DNA of 64,000 nt from Gymnogyps californianus (GCF_018139145.2 NC_059483.1:2171001-2235000), one strand, 5' to 3'; positions 50,541 to 63,000 are shown, counted from the first letter of the stretch. Translations and numbers: made by a program. The notes: generated by a model from the sequence alone, not told the origin.

Positions 50541-53455
50541 CCTTCCCCTCTAGGACTTTCCATTATTAGCAAAATTGGTAGATTCTTTTTGTTCCTTCCT
50601 CTTCGGAAGGTCACTTTCATTTTCACCTCCGAATGAAAGTTCTTATTTAAAAGACAAAATAATCGTCTTCCCAAACTTTAACATACAGCAGTCCTGCTTA
50701 AAGAAATCCCATGCCAAACGAAGAAATCTCAGGTGCGTGCAAGGCAGGTGGAAACTCCCCGGTTTCAATCTAATCCTTACACTAACTGCCATCTGTCAGT
50801 GTCACCGAATCATTAATTTTACTGGATGTCAGGGAAGCGTTTTTAGAGCCAAAAAGCTCCCCGCTGTGTAGGACCTAAACCTCCTGGGCTCAGCTGAGCG
50901 GTTCCTTCTCCTTAAATCCTCAGCAAACATCGCCATCCTTCTCATAGTACACGGGACACCTTCCTTCCTCTCTCTGTCCCTGTCTTCCAGGCTATGCAAT
51001 CCCAGTTCCTCACAAGTCCCCTTTTCCCAAATCTAGAAATCCTCCTTGCTTTCCCTCTCTGGCATGCCCAACACCATTTTTTCTGAAAGCGGGACCAAAC
51101 CAAGAGGCCCTCTGGAAGGGCTCTAGGGGCACCGGCCGGAGCAGAGCGGGCACTTTCTGTACGTATTCACCCCCTGCCCTGTACCCAGGAGCGAGCTACC
51201 TTCTTCCACAGCAGCACCCACCCTCCCCGGTAGCACGCTGTCACCCCTGGACCTCCTCCGGAGGGGTTCTGCCTAACCGGCTCCCCTCGCTCTGCACCAT
51301 CCCCGGGCTGTTGGCGCTGGGGCAGGGAGGAGCTGGTTCCTCCCGGCCACCGGCACACGTGGGCTCTGCCTCGAGAGGAAAGTCCGCTCCCTTCGCCGCT
51401 GGCTGCGGTCTTCAAGTGCTAGTTTTGTTCCTTGAAGTTATCTTTTGATATTCGTAGCTATTCCACCCAATTAACAGCACACACCGAGCTCAACGCTTCT
51501 GAAGGATTCCCCGTGCGGGATGACGCTTCCTTTCTGATGTCCCTGAGAAACACTACTGCAAAACCTCGCTGCAGAGGTGGACAGTGAGAGCCGTGTAGCT
51601 TATCTTACAGCATCTCCAGAGGCGATGCTCAGCCTCCCAGGTTCTGGCTTAAAGAAACTGAAGGCATTGTTACAGATCCTGATCTCAGGTTTTGGAGGGG
51701 TTTTTTCACTTTAGAGTCTACAAATTGTTAATAAAACTTTTTGTGATTTCGAGAGATACTCAGCTTTTGTGGAAAAAAAAAATACCTGAAATGAGGTATT
51801 TAAACAGATCCCTCGCGCAGCTTTTCCTTGATCAATGACAAGTTGCCATGAGGTGCTGGATCTCACTCCGAAACGGGAAAGCCCTTACACCAGCATTAAC
51901 CTCACAAGCTGCAGGGTCAACACCCCCGCCAACCAGAAGAGGGTTTTCTCCATTCCTCGCCTCCGCTGCCGCGGCGGGCAGAGGAGTTCAGCACATCCAG
52001 AATGATCCAAGCCAGAAAGAAAAACCCAAAAAAGTCTTGAAAACCAAATAGCGCAAGAAGAAAAAAGTAAAAACGTGCAAGGGTTACGCATGAAATTTCA
52101 TTGCAATAACGAATCTGCAGAAATGAATGACCCGTTTATTGATGGAGGGGAGGAAGACATCTGTAGGCTTCCTCTGCTGACCGAGAGCTGATACAGCCTC
52201 TGCTTGGAGCGGGGAAGAAGTGTGACGGTGCAAAGCCTCCGTGCCGCCACGTGACAGACCCCCCCAAGCCAACCCACCTGCCCCACGCCGCAGCCCCTTT
52301 CTACTGTCAGGGCGGTGGCGGTGCTTCGCTTCAGTCGCCGTGCTGCAGCTGCACCAGAGGGAAGGGGGAAAAAAGAAGAAAAAGAAAAAAAAAAAAAAAA
52401 AGAGTATTGCTTTTTGCATCTCCCCACATCTCCTGGGAAAGGACCACCACACGTGGAAACACCGGATTTAACACAGCTGATTTTCACACGGATCGCCACG
52501 CAGACCAGGGTTTGTGCTTTTGCCGAAGCGCCCGGTGTTTTTTGCCTTTTTAAGGTAAAGATGAAGCAGCGCTGCACATTTGTACGGATGCCCTCTCAGG
52601 CTGTGCTGCAGCCTCCTCCCTCTCACCTGACTGGCGGAGGCTCCAGGAAGCCCGACAAATTTGTGTGTGTCTGCTTATCCCTGGATGGCACGAAGGGAAG
52701 AAGTGAGTCAGATACATGTCTCTGCCGCTCAGAGAAAATGAAATCCTGCTCCTTCATTGCACAACCCTGACGGCAGTCGCATCCGTCATGCTCCCTCTGC
52801 GTACACCTTGCTAGGAGCCAGTGGCTGCAGAGGGGAGGGAGACACATTTACCAGGATATGCATGGAAATTATGCGTGATGAAGAAGTCACAATCTCACCA
52901 ATAAATCTCTGGCTTGGAGACTGCTGGTCAGGCTGCCCTCCCTCCCCCCTCGGATGCACTCGCTTTGACGTTTCGTGATGACCTGTCGCAGGGAGACGCA
53001 CCCTTTTCAGACAGTTGTGTGCACTTACCAGATTAAAGATGATTAATTGTACCAGGTAGTTCCTGCTACATCTTAATCAAATACACGTAATCAGCAACGC
53101 TCCTGCGCACACGATCCTGGGAACTGGAGCGGGTTTTTTTTTTTTTAACTCTCGCACACTCCAGTCTTAGGACGACAAGCCTAAAATATCAGTGGTAAGA
53201 GCCTGAAGTATCCAAAACGAGGGATGGCGGGTGAGGTTCCTGGGGCACCAGTGCCTGGCGCTGCCGGAGGAGGAAGGACTCGCTCTGGTATTAAGAGGCC
53301 AACCTCTGCCCCTCCTGCTCTCTGAGCTGGGAAAAGCACCCTTCTTACCTGCAAGGCCCCTGCGGCTCGGCTTTCCAGGGCGCGTGGGCAAGCGCGACAG
53401 CAAACACAGCCACACACCACCTCGGAGAGGGGAGACAAACCACCAGCAGCCTCTG
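50541..53455. other. Intergenic, downstream of ITPR1: no gene recognised
   Basis: Short frames only. An A17 run lies at 52385-52401 within a purine-rich tract. In gene direction this is the region immediately past the ITPR1 polyadenylation site. Confidence 0.6.
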
Positions 53456-53476
53456 ACCGTAGAGTATTTTGCATCA

Positions 53477-53482
53477 TTTATT
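53477..53482 (-). terminator. ITPR1: Distal polyadenylation signal of ITPR1 (AATAAA)
   Basis: The canonical hexamer on the minus strand is followed 15-40 nt later by a GU-rich stretch (GCTGGTGGTTTGTC), the usual downstream element. Cleavage is expected near 53455-53465, giving a 3' UTR of about 1.33 kb. Confidence 0.65.
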
Positions 53483-54241
53483 TAAATACCTATATTTATG
53501 CATTTACAAATTTTCATAGCTCTGTAGCTTCTTCTTTTTTTTTTTTTGCCTTTTTTTTTTTTTTTTTTTGTAGACAGTATTGCAGAGAAGTTAGCTTTTG
53601 TAAAATGAGGTCCATGTATAAAACTATGCAACGGATTGGAGAAAAAAAACCAAACAAGTTTCCTTTCATACTCTCTAGAATCAGAAACCGAAGAAGGTGA
53701 CCGAATGGAAGGGGAGAGGGAGAGGAAGGGGTGGGACAGACCAACCTCAAACCAGTGGCTCTCTCACAAGCATTACACACGTCAGTGCTCAGCTACAGTC
53801 CTAACGGGATAGGTCATGTTTCAGTCGGTGCAATGCCTGTTTGCTAAAGCTTTAGCAGGCACGTAGGTCTCTACTGAAAAAATAAAAGGAAAGGATCCTA
53901 CACACTGAGAATGCAAAGCCTGCACAGCCTCGTGATAGGTTTTAGGTGTCGCGGCACGAAATGCCCGTAGGAGACTGCACCGACTCACCAGTAGTGCATC
54001 CTCATCCCAAACTTCATTTTGCATAAAAAGTTCCCTTTAAGAAATCTTTGCATTTAAAAAACCTGGTATCTGAGCTCTTCTAGCCTCAGTACTCTGAAGA
54101 AGTCACTTGAAAAATACCTCCTGCTTTCCTCATTTGGAAGCTTCAAAGTAATGTTTTGCTTTAATTGATACCAATGTAATAGCTCACGGATTCCCAGTGT
54201 TATCTCTGGGAGGAAGAGGCAACAGATATGGCATTGCAAGG

Positions 54242-54249
54242 TATTTACA
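54242..54249 (-). promoter_or_regulatory. ITPR1: Second Pumilio response element UGUAAAUA
   Basis: A second exact copy about 440 nt further along the 3' UTR, just beyond the proximal poly(A) signal, so it would be present only in the long isoform. Confidence 0.45.
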
Positions 54250-54337
54250 CACATGGTACAAAAATGTCCAAGGGTATGAAAAATCACCAGTTACACAATT
54301 TTGCAGCAGCCTCATTTACACCTGTAATTTTATACCA

Positions 54338-54343
54338 TTTATT
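54338..54343 (-). terminator. ITPR1: Proximal polyadenylation signal of ITPR1 (AATAAA)
   Basis: A second canonical hexamer on the sense strand, about 450 nt after the stop codon. If used it would give a short 3' UTR that keeps one of the two Pumilio elements and drops the internal A tracts. Use is unproven. Confidence 0.4.
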
Positions 54344-54683
54344 ACATTGTACTAACACACCAGATTCAAAGATGTGCACTCCCTTTAGGACATACGGGAG
54401 TTACAAATATATTGTGATTGCATAATTCATATTGCACAATTGTATAAAAACATAAATACTAGCTATTCTATTTTTTTTTTTAAATACAAAATACATGTCA
54501 CATAGTCAAATATTCTTTTCAAGTGCAATTCAGGCGCTCTCTTTAGTCCTTCCAAGAAAAAGGCAATTTTGATAGCTTTGGCACCAAGTTTAACCTCCGT
54601 CCCGTGCCAACAGTTCTAATTACAATACGTATGCCCAAAACTTTATATAGTAGCAGTCATATACATATAGTATAAAAACAGGT

Positions 54684-54691
54684 TATTTACA
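54684..54691 (-). promoter_or_regulatory. ITPR1: Pumilio response element UGUAAAUA in the ITPR1 3' UTR
   Basis: An exact match to UGUANAUA on the sense strand, about 100 nt after the stop codon. Pumilio proteins repress translation and stability of such mRNAs. The motif is seen; binding is inferred. Confidence 0.45.
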
Positions 54692-54792
54692 AAATGAACC
54701 GAACGTACACAGAAGCAGCCTCAGTGGTTGGATCTGAACTCTGGGTTAGCATTATTCGTGCTGTTGCGAGAGGGGTAAGTGACCCTTCTGAC

Positions 54793-54879
54793 TTATGCCG
54801 GTTGCTGCGGGTTCACATTCATGGGCGGAGGGTGTCCTAGGAGACCGATGCGCTGTTTCTGCTTCCTCTGCTCCGTCAT
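54793..54879 (-). CDS. ITPR1: ITPR1 final coding exon: C-terminal tail
   Basis: The last 28 codons and TAA stop of the type 1 IP3 receptor, a tetrameric ER calcium-release channel. It begins [15 protein letters not shown], completing the C-terminal coiled coil, and ends [13 protein letters not shown]. In mammals the terminal 14 residues bind protein 4.1N, which influences receptor localisation and mobility. The acceptor TTTTCCAG at 54887-54880 gives a phase 0 junction. ITPR2 and ITPR3 have different tails, so the paralogue call is firm. The human tail reads [13 protein letters not shown], so one His is Pro here. Confidence 0.97.
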   Translation of the reverse strand: MTEQRKQKQRIGLLGHPPPMNVNPQQPA

Positions 54880-55545
54880 CTGGAAAATTAAAAAGTTTGC
54901 TCATTAGGCCTAGACGCTTCCTGTGCGTCAGCTCGCCGAAGGACCCGGCGCTGCCTTTTGTGGTTAGCGTTTACTCCGAAACCCGCTTTCGACAAATAAC
55001 GCTCCTCCGTCCGCTGTGCCAAGCGCTAATAGACGAAAGAGGCAACTACAGCCCCGTCTCGTGCGCTCACCGGGGACGTCCATGAACTTGCTCCTGCGGC
55101 TGACTACCGTTTTGCAAGAAGAGAGCTCGGGAGAGCCAGGCGGCCAGCGCGAATTAGTGCAGAGAGCAGCTCGGAGAAGCCTCCCCCGTTAGAAATTCTT
55201 TGTAACCAGTCCAACGTACGAGGCAGACGAGATGCAGAGGGCGGAAAAAAGGGGCGAGCCCTCAAGTCAGGCTGGGAATACCCTTGTCTTTGCTGGAATA
55301 GACTTGAGTGCTCCCGCTCTCATCAGGAGCGAGCCAACATCCCTCTCCATCTGCCAAAAGCCAAGACGCAAGGCAGGGACGGGAGGTTAACCACCTCACT
55401 GCCAGACAGCCAAATCTTTGGCAATACTTCCCATCAGATAAAGTAACGTTTCTCCTGATTAGTGCAATCATGACCTGAAAATGGATCATCTTTTTTTTAT
55501 TACTGATATTGAAAAATGGCCACAATCCAATTCTCCACTCTAATT

Positions 55546-55565
55546 CCCCCCCCCCCCCCCCCCCC
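55546..55565. repeat. C20 homopolymer in the ITPR1 last intron
   Basis: Twenty consecutive C on the plus strand, reading as G20 in the ITPR1 transcript. The run length is likely unstable and may be mis-sequenced. Confidence 0.85.
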
Positions 55566-56742
55566 AAACCTTGGGAGGTTTCTGACAACTTGCATAAGCC
55601 GACACGCCACGTAAGGAACAACTCCGGCGTGGGCAGGGTGTCCAGCAGCGAACAGCTGGATCACTGCACGCCCTCCCGACGGCTCCCTCTGAGACCGCAT
55701 CTCGGCTTCGGAGGAGCCGACACGTGGGATGGCTTGCAGCCGCCGTGCCGAGGAGGATGCCAGGACAGTGCCTCACCCCTGGACCACCGAGGCGAGGGGA
55801 GCCCAACAATCGCTCCTCGGGCACCTGGGCTCCACCGAGAGCCCCCGCACCCTCAAAGCAACGTGCAAGTGCACGACCGTGCCATTGCACGTGATCCGTG
55901 GTGGCACCAGCGGCGTGCACGAGTAGCCGCGCTCACGTCCCGCTTCTGCTGCTCCTTCCCTCGGGCTGAGCGCGCCCGGCTGCGGGAACGGGCACGGGTG
56001 TGCCGGGGCAGGCCAGCCGGCTCACCGGGGCTTCGCAGCACCCCACCGGCGACTCTGGCAGCGTGCCCGTGCACCGGAAAACCTGGCTGACTTGCCCGAT
56101 AACGTAATTTTTCATTCAAGCACAAGATACAATTTAGAATATTCTTCTTTATGAGAATTAACTAAGTTCCCTGCAATGCTTTTCCTGTGACACCTACATC
56201 CGCCATCTGATTTTTTGTATTTCTTTAAAAACTCCACTTTTAGCGATGGTGAATAGTCTTCCCGTCTCTGGCACGGGGTACCCCGGCGTGCCGGGGCAGC
56301 CGGCCGGTGGCCAGCCTCAGGTCTGGAGTTCATTGTGGGGAAAGGAATTGGTCAAAACAGGCAGTTCTGGGCAACCTCCAAAAGCCTCCTCCATGTCCCA
56401 CGGGCCGTACAGCACTGCGCACACCACTGCTTTCACTCTGGCTAGCTGCGTATAATTACACTCATTTAACCACGGGGGAAAGGACTGAAATACGGTAATT
56501 CCTCTTGAAACCATAATTAAACTCGACTGCAGCCTGGTGCCTTGCTCATCGCCTGACCCAAGGGAGGCAGAACTGTTATTTTACCTTTCCAGAAAGATGA
56601 CCGCAGCCTCACGAGGACAGCTCACGCCTCCCAGGCCTCTGTACCACGCTTTTGGGAGTCTGTTTTCACAAAAGGCTTGTAATGCTTCACAGGCAAACGG
56701 GAGCCAGAGGAGAGGGGTCTTCCCATCGCTCTCCAGTCTCAG

Positions 56743-56758
56743 ACACACACACACACAC
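56743..56758. repeat. (AC)8 dinucleotide microsatellite
   Basis: Eight perfect AC units. It is short and probably only weakly polymorphic. Confidence 0.85.
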
Positions 56759-59700
56759 AAGCTACTCCCCTGCTGAACCAGCTGGGACTTTTTTTAACTG
56801 TTTCTAAGATAACTCACAAGTTGTAAATGCAAAGAGGCAACAAGGGCTTCATTTTAAAAATGCCTGTTTACATTAAGCAGTTTCACCGAGCAAACGAAGA
56901 GCCAGGATTTCACCCAGCCAATAAACTGATTCAGAGGACACGTGAAAAAAAATGGAAAGAAAAAAGAACAATGAAGAGGGACTGTAATAGATAGTTTTCA
57001 TGCTGTGCAGAAAAAGGGATGGTGCACCCTGACGCAGGTGTATGTAGAAGACATGCCCTTTAAAAAAAGGGAAGAATAAAGCAACCGAGCATAAAGCAGA
57101 GAGAGAAATGCAATTGCAATGTTGATGCAGAACGTTATTAATCCTGCAAGATGCGTAATGCTTGTCTAGAGGGCAGAGGGCTGCAAGATGGAGCAACTTT
57201 AATCTCTATCACATTTACCTGGAGAGTGAATCTCTTGCAAAAGCTTTACAACCGCGGCGACTGTACACCTGGGCCTAAAAGGCAATAAAAGCTACGCACA
57301 ACGTATTGCAGGGGAGCTGTCAGCTACTGGAGTAATGCTGACAGGATTAAAAAACGAAACCAAGGGGCCTGAAGTTCATCTGAGTCAAGCTGGACTCTCT
57401 GATACTTGTCTATAACTGCACAGACGCACGCCGCCTAGTTCCAAAGGTTACGTGTGATTTGGAGTTAACTGCAGGGACGGGAGGGAGCAGGGCACGTGCG
57501 AAGTGCACGAGCAGGATACCGACCACGCAGGGACACGCCAGCGTCTGCCCGCTGTGCTGCTTGCCAGCCCGCTCGAATAAAGCCAACCTGAGCAGCAGCT
57601 CCAGCAATGAGCCAGGCTTGCGGCGACGGAGGTCCCGGCTGGTGCGAAGGGACCGTCCTGAGCGAGAAGTCCACGTCTCTCAGAGATGCCTCGCACTCAC
57701 TGGCATCGGAGGGCGGCGCTGGAAAGGGCTTCTGGATGATTACGTCTAATCCCCTGCTGTTGCAGACAATTATGTTGTAATCTTTTCGCGCAGAATTAAA
57801 GCGATCGAGATTTTAATGGCTCTTGGTACACTTCTTTGTGAAAGCAGGCATGCTGGATTGCAGTTTCTAACAATTACAATCTCCAGAAACCTAACGAGCT
57901 TGAAAAGCAAATGAATGAGAGGTTTTCCCTTTATTTAATTACAAGAAAATAAATACAAATAAAAGTTCCCTGAGTTAGTTCCTTTTCCTGGAGACAGTTC
58001 CTGATCAGGAGGAGGGATATACTGGTTTTGTCACATAATTGGAGCATCCTGCAACTTAAGCAGGGCTCTCAATAATGGTACTTAGGGGAATTCCTAAAAG
58101 CTATCACAACATTAATGAAGCTGGTTTCCTCTTTTGCTTTTACAGTCAAATAGCTCTCTAAAAGCTAAATCCTTCATTCTTATTTTCACAAAGAGCGAGA
58201 AGGGTTTTTAGTGCTTGGTCAGCCAAGAGCTGCAAGCTTCAGAAATAAATGCATTCTGATCCAGAGCTGGCTGCGGCCGATGGAAAGACTCCTGGTGACT
58301 GCAGACCACTTTGAGTCAGACCCTTCAACAAGAAGACGAAAGACACATGTTTCAAGATAATTGTTTCCAGGCAAAATAGCAAAACCACTACCCGGCAAGT
58401 ATTAAAGCACAGACAAAAGAGCAACCGCCTCTATCCTCCGTCCTCAAAACCAACTAGAACAAGGGGAGTCCATGGCACAGTGTCTGAAAACTAATTACAG
58501 CCAAGAGCAGCAAGGTTTTCTGCTCCCAATCCTACACGTTAATCCCTTCCTTGTGCTCCGTGGGGTGTCGAGTAAAAAGGCCCAGCTCCATCAGACATGC
58601 AGAGCGTGATCGGAAGGCAGGGAGCCGGGATCTCAGTCAATATTGGCTTCCAGAGACTCATGTCTCCATGAAGATAACTGGCTTACAGAGAAACCCGGCC
58701 AACCCAGAGCAGAGATGGGAAGCAGGAATCCGATTAATATTGGAGAGAGTTGTGCCAACTGCGCTGCAGTACGCAGATCGCATCTGAAGAGATAACGAAC
58801 CAAATCCGTTGGCCATTTCTGCCCTCGGCAATTCTATCGGCTGCCCCGGGATACCATCGTGTACAAGTCAGCAATTAATTTTATCCAGGGCCGATATCTA
58901 TATAAACTTAACTAACTGGACCATCTGGCTCAGGTTATTAATCCGTAAAGATAAGCAGCTAGTCACTTTGCCGCCACAAACAGCTCCCACCAGGGCAGGC
59001 AACAGCATTCTCCCCTTCCAGTTAGGCTGTAATCCGTATGGACAACATGAAATAAAGCCCTGCTGCCTCTGTGGCTTTCACAAAGCCATCACTGGGTTTG
59101 GGCTGGGAACGATCCCCACGATCCCCTCGAGCCCCAGCCAAGCCAAAAGTTAACAAAAGTCTTCAAACTCTTGCTGCAGAAAACCCGCTGCACCAAAAAA
59201 ATACTCGGAGGTCTATGCAGCGTTCACGTGTTAAGCAGCAGTAATATATGCCGCAATGCAAAATATTTCTGTGGGCATGTCTGTCTATGCTGCAGTCTAA
59301 AGCGTGACAGCAGCCAAATTATATCTGCATTAGCAGCACAGTGATAGCACGGAGGAGACCCGTGCAAGCTAACCACTCAAGTATTTCTCCAGTTTCTCAG
59401 TGGGTTTTGAGGTCCGCGCAGCAAGGCAGCACTTCTATCAATACCGCACCCTCTGACTTACAGGATCATGCTAAGGTCTTACGGTTAAAACCTGTAACAA
59501 CACCACCACCACATACATACGTACAGGCTACCTGCACCAGAGAGGACTGATTTAAGTTAACTTCAGCTTTGATTTTTTTTAATGCAAGTTTTCCCTCTAA
59601 TGCAAGTGGCTACTTTGGACTACACCGGTTCGGTTAGCACTGCCAGGCAGGTCAGCTGGGGCACGGGGCTTTGGAAGGACATTTTGTTTGCTCACTTCTT

Positions 59701-59850
59701 TCCTAAACACGAGCTACTTTAGAAAAGCTCTTCACGGGGTTTGCAGAAGCCATGGAGCTGTGAAACACCACTTTGTACAACAGGCTTGCAGGACCTTTGT
59801 CCTGCCCGTAGCAGTGCACGGCTGCACGTTCGCAGCCAGCTCTCCCTTAC

Positions 59851-60012
59851 CTGATCTTTCAGCTCTGACAGCTGGCCAGAGAGGTTGGTCACAAGCTTCA
59901 TGGTGGACTCCAGCTTCTCCTGCAAGTTCCTCAGCTCATTCTGCTCTCCTTCGGAGTCGCTGCTCACAAGCGACATGGCCCGCATCCGGGGGAACCAGTC
60001 CAGGTTTCTCTC
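59851..60012 (-). CDS. ITPR1: ITPR1 penultimate coding exon: Akt site and coiled coil
   Basis: These 54 codons begin [20 protein letters not shown] and continue through [20 protein letters not shown] to SELKDQ, essentially identical to mammalian ITPR1. RMRAMS fits the Akt consensus RxRxxS and matches the known Akt site near Ser2681 of mammalian receptors, which reduces calcium release in apoptosis. The heptad-patterned second half is the C-terminal helix that forms a four-helix bundle in the tetramer. The acceptor is ATTCTCAG at 60020-60013 and the donor is GTAAGG at 59850-59845; the exon is 162 bp, phase 0 at its donor and continuous with the last exon. If the last intron were retained, the frame would run on about 44 codons to a stop, losing the normal tail. 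Confidence 0.97.
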
Positions 60013-63000
60013 CTGAGAATCAGACACGAGTTCACAATTAGCGTTTCCCAAATGAAAACCTGCACCCGAGTGGCTGAGCGCAGACAGATCTTGAATGCCA
60101 CGCGGGGACATTCCTCACATACACAAGCTCTGTAGTTATCTTCATCTGCATCTCACTTGAAAGTTTGCAAAATTGCCTGCTAGAGGCAACGAGGCACTTC
60201 AGACGTAACTACTGAAAATTAAGGCTGCTTATTGCTGGCTTTTCCTTTCCAGAAACTCACTCTCCCCAGCCATTTCTTCTTCAGATACACTTCAGCGTAA
60301 TACATGAACACTGGACATTAAACCAGCCCAGATTTCATGTCTGGACAAGCATTTTCCAGTGCTAGAGATCTGCTGCCATCTTATAGTCTTTCAACTTGTG
60401 CTTGTTGGAGATTTTCTGCTGATAAAGCTGGTTTGCTTTTTTGGTCAAGCAATGGTTGGCTGTACTTTCTAATGAAAGAAACCATGTTCTACCTGGAAAT
60501 ACTTTCATAGTTGAAATATTTCTTTTTAATGAAAAAGAAAAAAGAAAAAATTCATATTCCGACTGGCTGGTTCAGGCTAAAATGTAGGACAGATTAAGTT
60601 ACAAAGATTGCTTATAATAATGTTTTCGCTCAGGCATACAAATTCTCTAATATTCCCTGTTTAAGTTATAGTCAGGAAGTTCAGTGGACATGTGCTCAGT
60701 TTTATTAATATGTACATAGAGGCTCACACATACACTCACGTACACGCCAGTGACGTTAAAAATAAAAGCAGGAACGGAATAGAAAGCCACAAAAGAGGAG
60801 GAGGGGTGCATACCGCATCTTGACACCTTAAATTTCAACACCGAACTGGTTTCCTATCTAGTCTGGTTCTCCTCCCACGCTGGAGATACTCTCTGAAATG
60901 GAAGTTAAACTAACGCTGGATGACATAAGGACATGTGCGCTCTCATAGGTGACACTGCAACAACTGGTAATATTTTAAACAAACCAGATGAAACGGCAAT
61001 AGCCTACTGGATTAACAGTATCCCAAACCAAAGATCGATCCACATCACTGATGAACGGCGACCAAAGTTCGCCCCGCTTCGCAGGGCCAGGCTCTTCGCT
61101 GGGCTCTCTCTCGAACCTACGGCTTATTTTTACGGCACTGCAAACTCTCTTTGGCTTTCCGCCATTCCCTGCCTAAATGTCTGACTTGAACCCGCTCTCC
61201 CATCTCTCTGCTCCCCCTCCATGCTCGCTCATTCCTAGGAGCGTCCCTCCTGCTTAAATCAGGGTTTGTGCACCTCTACAGAGGGTTACAGTCACGTCCT
61301 TTCTGCAATTCAGATGCGATGCCAAGACTCATCATCTTAAATTAGTTGCTTCTGATCTGCTTGGAGTTTACTATTGCCGAGATTAAAAGGCAGAAAGCAG
61401 GCCCTTTCCCATGCAGCGCACCACAGGATTCCCACATGATGCAAAACTGCCAGGAAGGCTTTTTTCTCCTGATCTCTGTTTACAGGGCAGATGGTTTCTG
61501 CTAATAAAAGAAAAAAAATATACGTACAAAAAAAATATGCCTTTATCAAGACAACTGCCAAAATATTTTGGACTTTAGGAAACGACAGTCCCACAATTAA
61601 GATTTAATAGCAGTAACAGGCAACATTTCACCGCGTTCTTCTAGCCGTAGTAAAATCCTCATTAGGGAAGAGGGCAGGCTCGTCACTTGTGCTCAGGTCC
61701 AGCACCTCCCCCCCAAAGTATTTCCCCTCCCCACCCAGGGAAAACAAACTAAAACAACTGCTGTTCCCTTCCCTGCTCTGCTCCAGGTGAGCGGTTTTCA
61801 AGGAGAAGGCAAATTAGACTGAAATGCAATTTATATTCGCAGGTTCGCCTGGACCCTCAGGTCCACGTCCTGAGGTTTCTAGGCAGATGCAAGAGCAGAG
61901 CCCTGAAGCTCCTGCCCACCCCTTACTTGCTGTAGAAATACTGATATTTTACTTGCTCCCAAAGAAGTGAGCTTTCCAAGCCCATCCCCAGAGCTCTGCC
62001 AGGCCCCATCCTTGTGAAGGATGAAGGGGACAAGGGGAGCAGGACTTGGAAACACCAACCTTTCCCTACCTGCAACATTTTATTAACAAATACCCTAAAC
62101 GTTTTCTAACGTTACTTTGCAATATAAGCAAATGCTGTAGCTGCTGCAGAGGCTGCAACTTGATCGTTACAGGCAGGGAAGGTGACGGGCAGTCTCGGAT
62201 GGTGAAACCAAACCAGCAAGCGCTATAGCATTGATAGCTTCTGCAGGCTCGTCAGAAGTTTCCTACTCACTGGTCTTCTGAAAGCCCCAGCTCTTGAAGT
62301 CACTCGAGTATGGGAAATCTCGGCTTTCACTTGAAAAAACAACAAAGTGCCTCTGTAGTTCTCATGGCAATGGTGAAAGATTAAAACCAAAAACGCTCCA
62401 TGTGAACTCCGCAAGCTGAGAAAGGAGAAGGCGAACAAAAAGGGGACAAGACTCAGGGCCCCCCAGGCAGTCTCCTGAGCGGTGAGGATAGGACTCACTT
62501 TTGAGCCTGGAACTTGACAATACCCCTGCTAAGTCCTGATCCATCTGTGAAAGAGTTAACAGAGGCACCTAGAAATTTTTTGTGCGGAGACAGGCTTAGG
62601 GAAGGACCTATACATCACTTTGCCAACCCATGTCACGGGGCTGGACCTAACCGGCACTGCCGTTCAGGTTTCATATAGCTTGTTGGCACGACTCAACCCC
62701 AAATTTCACCTGGAAGTGTCCAGCTGCCACCCAGCAAGAAATAAGGGGATGTCCACCCAAACAGCCTGGGCAAACACCCTGAGGTGAGGAACCACGGGGA
62801 CAGACGTGCAGGTAAAACTGCATCAATGCAGGTAAAATGGGCACCAGTGCTCGCTGACCCATGGTAGCTGCTGGGACGCTCCCGAGAGGGCAGCAGGGAC
62901 GCTGCCAGCATGCAGGGGCACACCTCTTCCTCCTCCTCCTCCTCTGCGCACACACTATCTCACAACCCCTTCACTCTGGCTCTGCATGGGAAACCTTCAG

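Larger units (their letters stand above)
53460..54792 (-). other. ITPR1: ITPR1 3' untranslated region
   Basis: An AT-rich region from the stop codon to the distal poly(A) signal, with no introns apparent. It contains two Pumilio-type UGUAAAUA elements, internal A tracts (A19 and A13 on the sense strand at 53569-53551 and 53547-53535) and a proximal AATAAA. Short open frames in it are chance. Confidence 0.75.
54880..59850 (-). other. ITPR1: ITPR1 last intron
   Basis: A 4971-bp phase 0 intron with donor GTAAGG and acceptor TTTTCCAG. It contains a C20 run at 55546-55565 (G20 in the pre-mRNA), a GC-rich stretch at about 55600-56080 with chance frames, an (AC)8 repeat at 56743-56758 and an AT-rich enhancer-like block at about 57740-57960. 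No further exon is recognised. Confidence 0.85.

Noticed and set aside
59719..59850. Alternative ITPR1 C-terminus by retention of the last intron
   Set aside because: The frame stays open for about 44 codons past the donor, but the donor is good (GTAAGG), the extension resembles nothing and no AATAAA lies close by.
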